A stretch of DNA of 64,000 nucleotides from the NCBI GenBank assembly GCA_963693365.1, contig CAVNZM010000010.1:2294001-2358000 (forward strand). Direction: 5' to 3'. Made by a program: the position numbers and the translations under genes. Below, piece by piece: positions 36,365 to 63,874 of the stretch (its first letter is position 1; each line of letters starts with the position of its first letter). This DNA is from Amoebidium appalachense (taxonomy: Eukaryota; Ichthyosporea). A model generated the notes under the pieces. The model worked only from the letters and a program-made list of their open reading frames with translations. It did no database searches and was not told where the DNA came from.

Positions 36365-37619
36365 ACCCCACACACACACACACACACCTACACACCCATC
36401 CCCTCCCACACACACACACACACACACATTCACACACAAACACTCCACACTCATATGTTACCTTGGTGCAGCCTGATCCGTGCCCAGCTTGTCTTTTGCC
36501 TTCTCTCGTTCCATACTCCGACCACTCCGAAAAAACGTAAAGGGCATACGTCGTGATTTATGTGCCTTGCGCGATCCCAGACTGAACACAGGAGCAAGGG
36601 AGTAGAAATATGATTAGTGGACATCGTTTCCATGTATATGGGAAACAAAAAGAGGAAAAGAACCATGGAAGAGGGAACAGGGTGGGGTGGGTGGGTGGAG
36701 TGGGGGGGGGGGGGGGGGGGGGAGGAGAGGGGGAGGGGGGGGGGGGGGTCAAGGGGAGATTTTGCCACAGCACTCAACATTAAGTTACTAGAAATGTGCT
36801 TCGGAACTTCCGAGGAGAGGGATTGTGACAAGGCCTTCCGTACACGATTTGAAGCAACCAGTCGCTTCACACAGGCCCCGCCTTGCAAAAATTCATCTTT
36901 GCCCCCCCTATCCCCCCCCCCCCCCCCCCCCCTTCCCCCCCCCCCGAAAAAAGAGAAAAAAAGAAAGAAAGAAAGAAAAGAGAGAGAGAGAGAAAAAAAA
37001 AGGCACTTGTGTACCGGTACCAACCACTTACCTAGCAGCACTGACCCCCTCCGGCCCCCCCCCCCTCCTCCCCTCCCTCCCCCCCCCCCCCCCCCCCCCA
37101 AAGAAAAAAATAAAAAATAAAAAAAAAATGGGGAGGGGGGGGGGGGGGGGGGGAGGGGGGGGGGGGGGGGGACAAAGGAACAGAAAAGAAGGGAAAATAA
37201 AAAATAAAATAAAAAATATATAAAAAAGGGAAGAAAAAATTGGGTGTGTGCCGGTTACCACCCACCCACCTAGCTGCGCTTACAGGGCCCTCCAACTGTC
37301 CCCCGGTCCTCTCAGCCATTGATTCTGGGCCCAAAAAGCTGTGCTGGTAGCTGGATGATACACTGTAGCTGAATGCAGCCCTGCAACCCGGCATATATAT
37401 CGTATTTAGGCATATTATTTAGGCATATATATCGTATTTAGGCAAACTAGGCAGAGTGTTTCAACACCCTTCAGGGTTGTATTTACTAATCGAATGCCCC
37501 CTTTTAATTGTATTGTGGGGTTTTTCTAAATCGTAATTTACGTCAATACGATCCGTAGTGCAAACTTTGCACCATATGAGCATGGGTTGATGTGGCAAAA
37601 CTTTAAAAGCTGCCTCATG

Positions 37620-37687
<68 letters not shown>

Positions 37688-37789
37688 CTCTCTCTCTCTC
37701 TAATAAAAACATGCCAAAAAAAGAGGGAAAATGGAAAAAAAAAAGAAAGGAAAAAACCACAACCAGCACCACCACCATGCATCGCCTCC

Positions 37790-37834
<45 letters not shown>

Positions 37835-38219
37835 AAAAAAAAAAAAAAAAGTTGAAGGGGTTTAAAAAAAAAAAAAAAAAAAGCACGCATACTTACTCGC
37901 CTATTTATGGTCACATCCCCGCCACAAAAAATGCAAGAAAGAGGGGGGAGAAAGATAGAAAACTAAGAAGTGTTTTTGTGTGAGAGCACCCAGGATGCCG
38001 GGAGAGAGGGGGGGGGGGGGGGGGGGGTTTGAATGCGTCAAAAGGTACGAAGTACACAAGAACAAACGGATAACACGATGCAGAATGCAACCCATACATA
38101 AAGAGTATGCATAATAAGCAGAGCCCATCCTCAGGGGGGGCCCACGTCATCCACAGTACCCGAGTTTCCACCTATTCACCTCGTTAACGAAACCCAACTC
38201 AGATACTGTTTCACTGGGG

Positions 38220-38261
<42 letters not shown>

Positions 38262-38572
38262 GGGAGGGAGGGAGGAAAAGAAGCCCCTCTCTCCCCTCCC
38301 CCCTTCCCCCCTCCTCCCCCTTCCTTCCCCTTTTTACAAAAGGTAGGTAGGGAAAAAAAAAAAGAAAAAAAAAAAAACCCTCTCCGTATAGAGCTCTTCC
38401 CCTTTGGTCAAGTGTTGATTTTGCCTTCAACGCGCACAATCGTGAACACATTTTACGGCAGCCCACCCTTCTGACGCTGTGTGCCCGGGCACCGGCAGGC
38501 CCTGGGAGTCCGGTGGGCCCCTCTGAGGCACAGCCACAAACGACAGTTGGGAGCGATGCCTGAGGAAAACAT
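34542..38572 (-). CDS. Unrecognised protein of about 225 residues, six exons
   Basis: Exons: 38457-38572 (ATG 38572, context ACCATG), 37270-37380, 36789-36881, 36462-36581, 35045-35171, 34542-34652. All junctions keep phase. The N-terminus ([20 protein letters not shown], then Arg-rich) looks like a mitochondrial presequence. A Ser-rich segment, a basic stretch ([10 protein letters not shown]) and a WD-blade-like peptide ([17 protein letters not shown]) follow. No family is recognised. The third exon is weakest: its acceptor is AAG rather than CAG, and a different frame is also open there. The last exon has an excellent acceptor (TTTCTTTTTTCAG) and ends 260 bases upstream of the WDR20-like gene. 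A decayed copy of the second exon's end lies at 37033. Confidence 0.5.
37020..37052 (-). pseudogene. Decayed copy of an exon end plus donor (second exon of the 225-residue gene)
   Basis: On the minus strand the codons EGVSAAR followed by GTAAGTGGTTGGTACCGG repeat the real exon end at 37270 (EGPVSAAR followed by GTGGGTGGTAACCGG). The copy lies about 235 bases downstream in the intron, beyond two C/G runs. It could be an alternative donor remnant or a duplicated haplotype segment. Confidence 0.6.
38030..38150 (-). mobile_element. Dispersed repeat family B, copy 1
   Basis: Reverse complement is about 95 percent identical by eye to 42072-42204 (for example GAGGATGGGCTCTGCTTATT and TGCATCGTGTTATCCGTTTG in the copy). 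Lies in the first intron of the 225-residue gene. Confidence 0.85.
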
Positions 38573-39153
38573 GGTGAGTGATTAGGGAAGATGGCGGAGC
38601 GAGGTAGTGTGTTCATCAAAGAAGAACAGATTTTCTCGGAATGCGGGTAGAGGAAAGACAATCAGGAAAGGAATTAGGTTGCTTATGTAGGTGCAGTGAA
38701 CAGCAGGTGATCAGAGGGAGAAAGGAGAGAGGGCAGAACTACAGGGAAGGGGGGAGGGGGGGGGGGGGGGGGGTGATAACGAGGAGCACTAAGCCATGAC
38801 TAGGAGATTCAAAATGAAAATAGGAGAGAGGTGGAGGGAGGGGGAGGGGGGGGGAGGGGGTAAACCTGTACTCTAAGTAAGCATGCAATCATTGCTTTTT
38901 GTGTTTTTTTCTACAAGAGTACGTGTGTGTGTGTGTGTGTACGTGAGCTTCCGGCATGCAGGTGTGCATGTGTATGGGCACACACACACTTCAGCCCTCG
39001 TCCTTGGTGTGCTATTTGGCGTGTGTGAACGGTGGATGCCACTATGTGTAGGTGATGAGTCAGTCCGTAGACGTAATAACTCCCACTCTAACCACCATAA
39101 AAACATAATCCACACGCGTCCTCATCAAAATGTGCTGCAAACATGAGTGCCAA

Positions 39154-39188
<35 letters not shown>

Positions 39189-39364
39189 TCCCACACACAC
39201 ACACGCACACGTGCACACAAAAGAGGCCTACCAAACCACCCACACAACGTACACACACACACATACACGACGTACATATACACACACACAAAGGACGTAC
39301 ATACATACACACACGACGTACACACACACACTACACACACACACACGCATACACACACGCGACG

Positions 39365-39409
<45 letters not shown>

Positions 39410-40649
39410 CACTCTCTCCCTCTCTATCTCTCTCTCCCCCCTCTCACACTTACGAGCATGGTAGCGCGTATCCGTAGGGATAGTTGTAGCAACCCTCTTC
39501 CCTCAATGCATATCTGCCCTCTGGTGTGTTGATGTGTTTTTTCAACCTCTTATCTCCGTGGGTCACCACACCCGCTCTCCCGCCCTGCCCAATCTGTGCC
39601 ATGCCGCCTCCTTGACGTGCAATGGAATAACATTGCTAATGTGTTGTGTGACTCATGCCTTGCAAACATGAAAGATGAACGTGTTCACCTTGGATGTGAA
39701 AATTTTTGATATTTCTTGTAGCTGCTTTGTCAAAGATTGAAAAAAATTTCGAGAGAGAGAGCTCTAGAGGTTGGAAGGGGAGAGGAGAGGGGGGAGGGGG
39801 AGGGGGAGCCCGGGGGGAACGGGGGGGGAGGAAGCCGGGAACGCGCGGAGCGACAGGGTTTGGGATACCGGGTAAATTTACTGAAAAATATGACCTATTG
39901 CTATCTACGCAAGTTTCTAGCCTTCTTTCAACATTACCCCTTGCGTGAAATCCTGTACTACAAAACATAGTCTTCGGAGAATTTCAACTCGATCTTTGAT
40001 GCTGGAGCCTTCGCAATTACGGCCTGATGAACTCGACAGTAGTCTAAACGTCATACTCTATCAAACCTTTTTTGTGTTCATTGGGGCAGTATGGGGTCGT
40101 TCCAAAGGCGTCATCAAAAAAGACTAATGCATAGGACTTTGTGGGACGTTTGCGCAAATCCGCTTTGGCGCGCAAATGCCAGCCACGATCCGCTCCTTCA
40201 GTTTTTCCCCCTTCTTTTCGTTGTGCCGTATACCTACCCTTTACCTAGGGGGAAAAGGAATACAGTAGGGGAAATTAGAGAGCAAATGCAGTAGTGGTTG
40301 AGGGATAGAAATTGACGGACTACTTTTTCGTCTTCCCCCCCTTTCTTTTTTTTTTCAGGCTGCTGCTTCGATCAGCGAGGATCTTTCAGGAGTGTGGGGA
40401 ACGACGGGAACGTAGGTGTGCAAGGCGAACACGAAGGATCATCGTATAGCTGTTGGAGAAATTTACACTAGTGAATGGAGTTTCTCCAAGTTGCTTCCTT
40501 GGATAATTAGCACATGAAAGCCAATGCATCACTTGCTTTGCTCCACTGGGTCGAGCACCGGCATCTTGGTACAGAACATAGCTCACTTGCTCTGTTTTGG
40601 CTCCCCTTGAGGTTCTTTACATCATCTTCCCATTTCTTCATTACGAAAC
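38573..40649. other. Intergenic region between divergent genes (225-residue gene and importin alpha)
   Basis: About 2 kb with a C run at 39157-39186, a (CA)n block at 39370-39406 and G-rich stretches near 38750-38850, then ordinary mixed sequence from 39540 to the importin start. It must contain both promoters; no core element was recognised with confidence. Confidence 0.6.
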
Positions 40650-49726
<9,077 letters not shown>

Positions 49727-49982
49727 GACAGAGAAACACGCACACACACACATTCGTGCACTGATGTGCACATGCGTGCACACATGCACACACATGCACA
49801 CACGCGTGTAGGCGCTCACGCACACGCAGACACGGGTATGCATTCAATGCGCACTTGCATGCACGTATGCATGTGACACGTGTGCACGGGCACGCACACA
49901 CATGCGGGCACGCGCGCGCACACACACGTTTCAATGTGTGTGTATGCCAGAACGCACACACATACGTGAGCGCGTGTGCAGG

Positions 49983-50051
<69 letters not shown>

Positions 50052-51074
50052 ACTGACACTGTGCATGCACGAATTTTATGGTGTTCGTTGGGTTATTGTA
50101 ATCTTCACCGGCACCCTTTTTTTTTTTCCCTCCTTTTTTTTTTTTTTTTTTTTTTCTAACCCCTTTATGGACTGCATTGGTATGAATCCGTCTGTTCGGT
50201 AGGGTCTATGAGTAGGCTGAATTCGAATGCATATGCAACTGGTGTAACGAAAAACATGATATTCCTATTTTTTATTTTTTTTCGTTGTTTTTCAATGATT
50301 TTGGTTAAAGCACTCTTTGTTTATTTCTAAAAAAGATTGAAAATAATCAATTTGGAGGCAGGGAACTTCACACGAATAGACCACGAATGCAATTAATTCT
50401 TCCCGACGGCCTCGGTTTGCTGGTACATAGCTGTGTACACATTTGCCATGGAATACAAATTGATAAAGGTTAGCATGTGTGAAATTGGGTTGTGTTATGT
50501 CACATTGTGTGTGTAGTACTGTTATTGCATGCTGTTTTAGGGACAGTGTGTGTGTGGGTGGGTGTTTTAAGGCGGTGTGTATGTATGTGTGTAACAACAC
50601 TGGTAATATAATCTGTTTTTTTGTGGGTGTCTTTAATACGGCATTTCAAATATGTCCCTATGTGAAGTGTTTTGACATTTGTACATACTGATGGTTTTGC
50701 GTGTACGGTGGACGAAAAAGCAGCCTATCTGGGATTTTGACTGCTTGTGTTTTCGACTACATACGTGTGGAAGAAACTTTTGAATAAATTCAGAAGGCCA
50801 TTCATTTTGCAAGGGACTGACCTTCTCCCCCCCCCCCCCCCCCCCCCCCTCCCCCCCCCTCCCCCTCCCCCTCCTCGGCGCGCGCGCGCACACACACAAA
50901 CGTTCACACATTCAAAGAAGGATAGTGAAACAGAAGAAGAAAGCTTTAACCCTCCTTTTGCTACCTATCCGCACTACATAGTACACACCCCATTGTAATC
51001 TTACGGGTACCTCATTTCGTCGCCCACCCGATCATGTATGTGTGCAAGTTAAACCCCAGCAGAAAGGGTCACAG

Positions 51075-51132
<58 letters not shown>

Positions 51133-51737
51133 TCCGAGGGCCGCCTCCCACCCACCCACCCACCCATCCCCTCCCCCCTGCAACACATACACACACACAC
51201 ATAAAAAAAAAAAAAATTAGGAGTTAGGATCAGTCCTATGTACAACAATTGCCCCCAAGGGTTGTACGGGTGGAAGGATTTTCTACGTGGGCCGGGTGGG
51301 TCGTTTTTTTTTTGTTTTTTTTTTTTGTGGTGGTGATGGTGTTGGGGGGAGACTTTAATCTTTAATTCTGGTGTGAAACTGTAGGTTCAAATGTATGTTC
51401 AGGCTTAGGCTGTTGCTTTGGTTTCGTCATAGGCCTGGTACCGTTGCCCGAGACCTCGGAGAAATGAAAGTGCACAGGCCACTTCCCCACCCCCGGATCC
51501 CCTCTTACCCCCCCTCCTCCCCCCTTAACCCCCCTTCCCCGCTTCCCCCCTCCCTCCCCCCCCCCCCCCCCCCCCCCCGCTCCACTCACTCCCCTCTATC
51601 TCTCTCTCTGCCTGTCTGCTGTCTCTCTCCCCCCCCCCCCCCCCCCCCCCACCACCACCACCACCACCACCAGCACCACCACCACCTCCTCCTCCTCCTC
51701 CCGCCTCCCCACACATGCACACACACATACCACACAT

Positions 51738-51768
<31 letters not shown>

Positions 51769-52030
51769 CAACGAACTTTGAACTTTGAAACACGCTTACA
51801 ACCTATAACTTTGTCGACCTGCCTTGATTTTTCGGTAGCTACTACTGGTAAAGGGGTTTACGCTGTTTACTCGAGGCAAAGAGAGACCAGTGTCAGGTAT
51901 GGGGGGGTTTTGCTCGGAATATCCCCTCAGCGGTATATCATGATCAAGTACATAGATGTCGGGTGCTGATATATATCACGGTTTTCTTACTCTACGACGC
52001 ACCATAAAGACTAAGAATGTTGGGTTCCCA

Positions 52031-52062
<32 letters not shown>

Positions 52063-52340
52063 TTGTTGAGACAATCATTGGCAATTTATACTAGGGCTGC
52101 AGCTGAGGAGGGGGCGCATGAATATTCGTCATTGACAAATCTGCTAAGAAGAGTTTCTTGCTATATGTACCAGCAAACTTTGATTTGCAAGTCTATACCA
52201 TGCCACTAGACTAAGTATGACGAAGTTTTTTTTTTCTTTTGACTTTATTTATTCAACTAATGAATTCCTCCCGTATATGGTGATCACCTCATTCCTTGAA
52301 ATCCAACTCAGCAAAAATTTGGCGATGTTCTATCAAAACA

Positions 52341-52536
52341 AGTCCCACAATTACATAACAAACCACTGCACCGTACCCTCTGATTGTAGAGGCTCGTTAT
52401 TCTGTTGGGTGACCACTCAGACGCACCTATGTGACTGAGCTGTTATTATAACATACCAGCCTTTGTCATAATGATGCAGGCCAGGCTGGAAGAATCCTTT
52501 CCATGTGTGTGGTCGCTCCATAGTTGTTGCTGAAAG
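52341..52536 (+). repeat. Direct repeat pair member 1 (second at 53936-54150)
   Basis: Both copies start GTCCCACAAT and share CCACTGCA, TCTGAT(T/C)(G/A)TAGA, CTGGGTGACC-like and TCGCTCCATAGTTGTTGCT blocks in order, roughly 70-75 percent similar by eye. Confidence 0.6.
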
Positions 52537-52814
52537 TTGACAAAAAAACACTACTTCCCACTTAGTGAGTAATGCCTTATCTATCTTTCCTCCAGCTGCC
52601 CCTCCAGCTCCCCCCTCCCCCCCCCCCCCCCCCCCCCCCTCTCCCCCCCCCCCCCCACACACACCGTGATAATGCATTTCCCCCATGATCCCAACAAGTC
52701 GTAGCTACGCGCATTCTTGAAAGGTTTGAGAAGTTTCAACTTGAACCCATTTAGAAGCTCGGGACTACTATTCGATTCAAGTAAAATATCTGTGTAAGAG
52801 TGACGTCGACCTCT

Positions 52815-52900
<86 letters not shown>

Positions 52901-53564
52901 ACGGTACGGTACACCGTCTTGCCGATCAATGTATAATACATGTACACTGAAGGTGTGTGTGTACACGTGGAGCGCGAGTGCGAGTGTGCACGTGTGTGTG
53001 TGCAAATGTCAATGTGTGTGGAGGTATGCACGGTGTAATGCTATGCGTGCATGATATGTGCTTGGCTGTCACACTGTGAGTAATGTGTGTGTGTGTGTGT
53101 GTGTGTGTGTGGGGAGGGGGGGGGGGGAGAGGGGGGGAGGGGGGGGGGGGGGGGGGGGGGGGGCACGGTGAACTGCTATTACAGCTACACATTGCTGAAT
53201 GCCGCTGTGACAGAACATGTATCCGCCCCCTCCCCCTCCTCATCCCCCCCCTCTCCCCACCACCACCACCCCACCACCACCACCACCGTCCATCCACCCA
53301 GACAACCGCCGTACCGTAGGCTAAGCACCCCACCAACCTCCATGTCCCTCTCCCCCTCCCCCCCAAAATAAGGACACGACACATAAACACAAACATGCAC
53401 ACATCCTTACTCGTCCACACACACGCACACACACACACGCACACACACACACACACACACAAAAGGAAGATAGTCGCTTAGTTAGGTACTACAACCTGCG
53501 TGAGTGGAAAGAATAAATGAACCGGGGCCCTTGGGTGGGGGTTTTCTTTGGGTGGTGGTCGTGT

Positions 53565-53615
<51 letters not shown>

Positions 53616-54587
53616 CCTTTTTTGGGTTGGGGGGGGGGAGAACTTTGGGGGAAGGGGGGCGGGGGGAAGGGGGGTGGGGGGAGAGGGGGGGGGGGGAGAG
53701 AGGGGCAGATTTATTCTGCAAAAGCAAAAATATCCGCTGAAAGTAGAATAAATCTGTAAGAGGCAGATTTATACTGCAAAAACCAAGTTTATCCTGCTGC
53801 CGTGAGTTACATAGTATTAATGTACCTAATTCTGCCCAAACTAAATGGAGAACAATCCCCCTTTTTTGCAGATTAATTATGCTCAAAAAGAAAATTCAGC
53901 AAACGTAGACTAAAGTGACGTAAAACCGAAAACACGTCCCACAATCAAGCACCCAACCACTGCAGCACAACCATCTGATCATAGAAACTCATTCCGCTGG
54001 GTGACCGCACAGAGCCAAATCTGCAACATATGCTGCTGCTATCAAAGCACGTCAGCGATTGCCTCTCGTGCATGCATGCTGCCGACTTTGAAATGGCACT
54101 TCCCATGTATGTATGTGTCGCTCCATAGTTGTTGCTCCCAAACTAAGATTTTCCTCTCAAGTGCATGATAACCAAATCTACAGGTTAAAATTCCCTCCCT
54201 ACCCTATGAGCTTCAAATAAAAGTAGAGCCACTTACCATCAATAGGGATCATTTACATAGATAGGGATCATGGCTAGCTAAGGACGAGATGCGATGTGAA
54301 TAAGGTGGCTACCCAGTCTAAACCTGCTTAGAGATTCAGATCACTAAGACACTAATTGTTACGGGGGAATTAGTGCTATATCGGAACTTGTGTATATAGG
54401 GGTACACACGCCTTGTTTAACTGATTCAATTTGATAGGTTACTTCTGTAATGCAATTAAATATTTTATCTTATAGTGCTAGGACTATTTACGGAAGGTTA
54501 TTTCCTTTAGATGAACCAAAGTTCCCCTCCCTTTGCATTCGACATCCTGGGAATATTCTCATGTACAAGAGCACCTCCTTCCATAAT

Positions 54588-54692
54588 CCCAACTCCCTTC
54601 CGTCCCAATCCACTTCCGTTTCCCCCTCTCCCTTGGTCTGGTGCCTCTTTTCCGTCCCCATCCCAACTCCCTTCCGTCCCAATCCACTTCCG
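54588..54692 (+). repeat. Short direct repeat, 31 bases at a spacing of 74
   Basis: CCCAACTCCCTTCCGTCCCA and the bases that follow occur exactly at 54588 and 54662. Confidence 0.9.
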
Positions 54693-55036
54693 TAAGTCAG
54701 TGTCACTGAGTCAAATGTGTGTGTATGCATGTGCGTGTGCGTAATGTATGGGAGGGGGTGGACTCTAAGCATGCTTCTAGATCTAAAGTTTAAACTGCTG
54801 AGCTACAGCCCGGAAAGAGCCCCCCCCCCCTCCCTCCCCCTGCGCGCCGAAGAAGGGGAGCCCACAAAAAACCAAACCTCTTAAATCTGTGCGGGGGAGG
54901 GGGGGGGGGGGGGGGGGGGGGGGGGAGAGGGAGGGGGGGAATGGGGATGAACACGTGCATCTCGGAAACACTAAAAACAGTATGGAGTCTGGATATGCTG
55001 TGATATGCTGTGGGTGAAGTGATACAGTAACTTGTC

Positions 55037-55126
55037 CCATACATACGGCATATCCGATTAGAACGGGCGGCTTCCTGTATTCCATACATACGGCATATCC
55101 GATTAGAACGGGCGGCTTCCTGTATT
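55037..55126 (+). repeat. Perfect 45-base tandem duplication
   Basis: Two adjacent identical units starting CCATACATACGGCATATCCG. Absence of divergence indicates a very recent event. Confidence 0.95.
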
Positions 55127-55903
55127 CCTACTTTTTATTAAGTTTTACAAATTTAAATTAAATATGGAGCCCCCGTGGAACTCAAAGGTTGTTGCAAAGA
55201 AAGCCAGACAGGCAGATACTGTGGGTTTCCTCCCCCCCCCCCCCTTTTTTTTCTTTCATCACGATATCTTGTAAATCATGGACGTGCGAATGGTCGCACA
55301 AGTTCTCAGAATATATTTTTTACTCTTAGTCCAACCAACTCCAACCAATACATGCAAATTAGACACCAATAAATGCAAATTAGACATTTGCAGCACTATT
55401 TTTCACTTTATTTGGTTCAAGAAAATAGGATTACAAAGATGCACAAGCATATCTTTATACTGGGGCGGGATGTCACTGATGCAATTTTAAGATGGTGCAT
55501 GGATCCACAACCAATAAGCGGTATTTCGTTCCAGATCCTTGCATTTTTGCACAACGCGGTGTTGGGAACCGGCCTGATCTCTTTTCGCGCCATATTGCCG
55601 TAGGTGTCGTGCGCATTCCAAACCCTCCGACTTGCCTCATTTAGGCATTGAGTGTGTGCCGGTATGCCTCGGGCACAGATGTCAACAGGGCTGGAGGGGG
55701 GGGGGGGATTTGAGTGCATGTGCTTGCAACTTGCCCAGGGGCCGCCTAGAGTGACTGACGTGGGTTGTAGGGTCGAGGATGGGATGAGTAGGGCACCGAA
55801 AGAGAAATCTCAAGGAAGGCGGTGTTTGAGTGCGAATGTGGTGAAGAGGACTAAGCCGGGGGAGGAGGTGGGGGGGGGGGGAGGGGGGAGGGGGGAAGCT
55901 CAC

Positions 55904-61582
<5,679 letters not shown>

Positions 61583-63185
61583 TTTCCCCTAAATATATAC
61601 ACTGTGATTATAACTCTCCTGTTGTAGTTGTTACTCCATCTAGCAACATAGTGGAGAAGAAAGAACACCAACTGAACAGTGCAGGAAAGTCTTTAAATTT
61701 CAACGTGAGGTAGGTGGCGTAATCAGATTCTTTGAATATGGAAGCGGTTATATCTTTTGCATGACCTACAGCTAATGTAGCAATAAAAAGAACAATTTAC
61801 CCAATGAAAGCGAGTATATGCATATTAATGTAATCTAGATATCCAATAGGAACGCTCTCAGACATGAAGGTAATTAATTTAATTGCAGCCAATGAAAGCA
61901 GCTCAAACTGGCGCCATTATCCCCGTACAAGAACACCCACGGCGTCCCACGCTCCTCCAAACAGCGATGCATTAGCACAAGTACAGTAAGAGTTATGTCA
62001 CGTTAAAAATAAAAACTACACTGCTTACTAACCGAATTAGACAATAATCCCTGAGGATTGGAATGTGTTTCCTGGGAGATTGCTTTACAAAAACAGTGTC
62101 AAACACCACTGTTTTACACTTTGTTTGGTTATCTTCAGCGTGGATAGATTTTGTCAACATTGTGGTTGCAAGCAATTGGCTCTTGATCCGTTGCACGGAT
62201 TGTGTTCCGTGCCCATGTTTGTTTACTCGTGCGGTACCCGGTACAGTCTTGGGTACAGGGCCCGGGTCTACTCGCCCGGTCGGGCATATGCAGCCTCACT
62301 AGTATTGAGAGTGGCATGGCAGTCATACAGGAGGAGTAGTACTGCAGGATACACGTGCATGTGTCCAGTGCCACAAATGTACTTTTTTACTGGTCATACA
62401 TGTGCAGTTGGCACGGTGGCAGGCTTCATTGATGGACTGCGCGCCGCTGAGGCTGACTTCCGATCGCGAACGGTGACTGTGAGCACGGCCCCTCTGAAAA
62501 AAAGACGGCCTGGATAGATCGTGAATCACTTACCCCCCATGTTTTAGATTAATCTTCAAGATTAATCAATCTTGTATCCCGGGAATTCTGGAAAATCGGT
62601 CAATTAGAGTGATTAATCTTCAACATTAATCTCAACTCCCCCTCAAAAAACGGAGTTTTTTCCCGTAAAAATGGTCCGACGGGGCTGAAATTTTCCATGA
62701 GCGAAGCAAACATAATAAAGGTTTGAAAGCCCAGCGGCTGGGTGTGTGTTGCATATGGACTTTTCGGCACAGCGAGAGCGTGACGGTAGGTGAATATGGA
62801 TATCGAGGATCATTAATCAAGGAGCCACAGTGACTGCTGCAAGGCTTGAATGATTGATCTGAGTGTGCTGTATTGCATTATGATGTGGGGGGAAAAACGC
62901 TGCGTTTCAACAAAGAAAGGGGAGAGCAATGCTTTTACACCCCTCGAGTGCAGTATACCATTGGTTGCTGTTCGAACAAGACCCATTTATGGTGTGACGT
63001 ATAGCCTTTTTTAGCTGTTGTAAACAAACAACACGGGCCGTGGCTACTTTTGAGGACCCTGCTTGTAGATTATCATCTCACACCCAACTTGAACCCGTAG
63101 CGTTGCTGTGGATACACCCTGTCGTTTTCACTTTCTTTTTGTTTTCTTGTTTTTTTTTTTTGGTTTTTGGTGATGGACGCAAAGA
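61583..63185. other. Intergenic sequence with few microsatellites and one unassigned ORF
   Basis: The stretch lies upstream of the cysteine synthase gene. An open frame at 62065-62517 (+) encodes a Cys-rich segment (FCQHCGCK, VYSCGTRY, CMCPVPQ) ending APLKKRRPG. It looks protein-like, but no family is recognised and no ATG with good context or partner exon was found. Near 62545-62630 the motif GATTAATCTTCAA recurs. Confidence 0.5.
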
Positions 63186-63680
63186 ATGGAAGGGGACTTT
63201 GAAATAATATTTGATGATAGTGGTGGGTTTGAAGCCGGCCGGGGCAGTAGACTAGAGACATCTTTAACGATTTCTTTGCTGACGAGAGCACAAGTGATAC
63301 AGAAGATTCTGTTGACAACGGTGATACCAAACTCACAGGAAAATGGCGTATTTATGACGCCAAGCAAGTAGAGTTAACACTCAAAGCAGACGATGTTGAA
63401 AACAGGCTTTTAGATACGTTCAGGAAGGAGGCCTCGGAGATCCAGAAACGTTTGCTAACCCACTTTTCTGGAGAGCCAACCATTAGTAACGTCCTCGATC
63501 TCTTCTTTTCACCACTCATTCTCCAGACACTGCTTGAGACTATCAAAATTGGACTCCGTGCACGCAAGAAGAGGACTGCCACACTACACGATTTACACGG
63601 TTTCCTGAAAGTGATATGCTATTTGTCATTCTACGGTGTACACATGTGTCCCCCTCCGTGTTCTATGGTGTTAAACTGAG
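63186..63680 (+). pseudogene. Frameshifted ORF resembling the N-terminal part of a piggyBac-type transposase
   Basis: An ATG frame at 63186 (EGDFEIIFDDSGGFEAG) must shift to a second frame near 63250 to reach a continuous coding stretch: DIFNDFFADES, an acidic Ser/Thr segment, then RKEASEIQKRLLTHFSGEP, LFFSPLILQTLLETIKIGL and LHGFLKVICYLSFYG, with a stop at 63678. The last part resembles the FFT.....I...TN and FLG..iyMG region at the start of piggyBac-family transposases, but the catalytic Asp region is absent. Assignment is tentative. A single intron could replace the frameshift, but no clear splice pair is seen. Confidence 0.4.
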
Positions 63681-63798
63681 CCACGCATTCCCAACCGCAA
63701 ACACCGGTACCTCCACTTTTCATATTTTGTTTTTGTTGTTTCGTCCTGATTTTCTCTATGCAAAGGAGCCTGTCTGAAGCTGTGTAGGTGTGTATGTG

Positions 63799-63874
<76 letters not shown>
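63799..63874. repeat. (GT)n followed by a poly-G run
   Basis: A GT tract of about 20 units passes directly into about 36 G; a C run follows at 63890-63905. The last 100 bases of the window hold no gene. Confidence 0.95.

Larger units (their letters stand above)
49727..55903. other. 6.2 kb intergenic region, no convincing gene
   Basis: Separates the importin stop from the convergent cysteine synthase gene. It contains (CA)n at 49990-50048, C runs at 50827-50849 and 51075-51129, (GT)n at 52818-52899, and G-rich stretches near 53115-53160 and 53640-53700. A dispersed direct repeat pair (52341 and 53936) and short tandem duplications near 54588 and 55037 are also present. Open frames such as 51715-51969 and 55417-55719 show no recognisable domain. 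Confidence 0.6.

Noticed and set aside
50292-50911. Short ORFs on both strands after importin alpha
   Set aside because: No splice signals in phase, no domain, and composition typical of intergenic DNA.
55417-55719. Minus-strand ORF as the last exon of cysteine synthase
   Set aside because: It can be reached in phase from 55904, but its residues show no similarity to the C-terminus of the family and it runs through a poly-proline stretch.
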